Source: Mesorhizobium loti (lineage in GTDB: Bacteria > Pseudomonadota > Alphaproteobacteria > Rhizobiales > Rhizobiaceae). From it: 64,000 bases of DNA. Positions within the stretch are counted from its first letter, which is position 1. Every line of letters starts with the position of its first letter. The DNA lies in assembly GCF_003148495.1 (NCBI RefSeq), contig NZ_QGGH01000014.1, forward strand, positions 62,001 to 126,000, read 5' to 3'. Positions 63,151-64,000 of this stretch are shown here, piece by piece. The notes under the pieces are model-generated. The model was not told where the DNA came from. It made no database searches and was given only the letters and a program-made list of their open reading frames with translations. A program made the position numbers and the translations under genes.

Positions 63151-64000
63151 GCGATCTTCCTGGCGTCTGCCGTGGTTGAACCGAAAAGTTCATCGACCAC
63201 CTCTTCGGCGATCGCGAACGAGGTGCTGGCGCCGGTGCCGCTGGTGATCATGACCAGCCGTACGCCCTCCCGCGGCGCGTCGGCGAACATGGTGCGACCG
63301 GTTGCCGAGGCATAGATGCCGGTCCAGCGTTCCAGCACGCGTGGCGGAGGACCGCCAAAGACGGCGCTGAACTCCTCAAGGATGATCTCGTCGACGCGCT
63401 CCGAGGCAAACGGATCCGGCGTCACCGCATAGTGATGTGAATCGCCGACCACCAGCGTGCCGTCGGCACTCTGCACGACGATCAGATGCACGCCGTTGTC
63501 GAGTGCGTCGCCCTGCTCGGCTTCCAGCCGACGTCGCAAGGCGGTGGCTTCGGGCAAAGCAGCATAGCCGCTGTAACGCGCCAGCCCAAGATCCGACATC
63601 ACCGCCGCCGGCAACCGGAAGCCGGGATCGGCAAGGCGCATCATCTGCAATTTGCAGCGGGTGACGCCGTATTGCGCGATACGATCGGGGTAAAGCGTGG
63701 CCAGGTCGTCACCAGGGCAGACGATCACCTTGTCGGCGAAAACCAGGCCCCGGCTGGTCTCGATGTCAGGCGGCTCGATCTGGTGTACCGCCGTTTCGCG
63801 TCGGAATTCCACGCCATGCTTTTCGGCGAGGAAGGCCGCAAGCTGCGGGATGGCCTGACGCGACTCGACACGCACGTCGTGCGGGCTCCACAGGCCGCCG
63901 GCAAAATCCTGGCCCGCCAGTTCGGGAAAATCGCTGCGAAGCGCTTCAGGTTCGAACAGCAAACAGCCCTCGCCCATCTCGGTTTGAAGAAATGCCTCGA
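63147..64000 (-). CDS. FAD-dependent oxidoreductase, TIGR03364-like (5' partial)
   Basis: The frame is open to the window end, so the N-terminal FAD-binding motif is outside. The visible part has GLVFADKVIVCPGDD, TRCKLQMM and the C-terminal block ITSGTGASTSFAIAE typical of DAO-type oxidoreductases. The TIGR03364 group lies beside phnX and oxidises aminophosphonates or their N-alkyl forms. Its overlap with phnX supports that role. Confidence 0.8.
   Translation of the reverse strand, partial: EAFLQTEMGEGCLLFEPEALRSDFPELAGQDFAGGLWSPHDVRVESRQAIPQLAAFLAEKHGVEFRRETAVHQIEPPDIETSRGLVFADKVIVCPGDDLATLYPDRIAQYGVTRCKLQMMRLADPGFRLPAAVMSDLGLARYSGYAALPEATALRRRLEAEQGDALDNGVHLIVVQSADGTLVVGDSHHYAVTPDPFASERVDEIILEEFSAVFGGPPPRVLERWTGIYASATGRTMFADAPREGVRLVMITSGTGASTSFAIAEEVVDELFGSTTADARKIA

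Overview
The window looks like chromosome of a Rhizobiales bacterium, most likely Mesorhizobium or a close relative. GC is high. The gene set is typical of the order: phosphatidylcholine synthase (pcs), an IalB-type periplasmic protein, HspQ, an alphaproteobacterial cell-wall set (rlpA, dac) and the tmk-holB-metG-tatD row. A DUF768 protein, a family seen mainly in Mesorhizobium, also points this way. The genus call is inference from gene content.

Layout. 1-28,157 is ordinary chromosome: a serine hydrolase cut by the window edge, mgtE, a BacA/YddA-like ABC exporter, a peptide-binding protein coupled to a DsbA-family protein, ialB, hspQ, a UbiH-type hydroxylase, a DUF2182-DUF1326-pcs operon, qor, a complete four-gene nucleoside-type ABC importer, an acyltransferase, rimO, terC, a DUF2161 protein, a cupredoxin with copper-box-like repeats, a sterol-desaturase-type protein, and a divergent LysR/isochorismatase pair.

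28,158-44,444 is an integrated mobile element of about 16.3 kb. A tyrosine integrase sits just inside the left end. A 14-bp direct repeat (28158-28171 and 44431-44444) matches the 3' end of tRNA-Ser(UGA), which is intact at the right end. Inside are an AlpA-type regulator, a RepA-like helicase followed by an iteron cluster that looks like a replication origin, an HK97-type capsid protein, a prohead protease and a tape-measure gene broken by a one-base frameshift. A three-gene accessory cassette (TIGR04255 family plus two unknowns) and several small genes follow. No terminase, portal or tail-tube gene is recognisable. It is therefore either a capsid-encoding phage satellite or a decayed prophage. 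A palindrome AGGCG-N4-CGCCT occurs three times near the right end, once imperfectly, and a degenerate copy lies in a strong promoter near the left end. This suggests one repressor controls both ends.

44,519-64,000 is chromosome again: rlpA, dac, tmk, holB, metG, tatD, an MBL hydrolase, a GNAT enzyme, a SpoU methyltransferase, a ureohydrolase, a GST, an aldose epimerase, a Bax-inhibitor protein, an ECF sigma/anti-sigma pair, a histidine-phosphatase-like protein, and phosphonate genes (phnX plus an FAD oxidoreductase) running off the edge. Between holB and metG lies a second insertion of about 2.2 kb. It holds a PLP-dependent enzyme and a protein with an HExxH motif, translationally coupled, and is flanked by a direct duplication of the last ~113 bp of holB. 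The two copies differ only at synonymous positions inside the coding sequence.

The best candidates for undescribed biology are the element as a whole, its TIGR04255 cassette and the holB-flanked two-gene island. Several housekeeping-type enzymes lack canonical active-site residues: the Dac protein, the ureohydrolase and the histidine-phosphatase-like protein.
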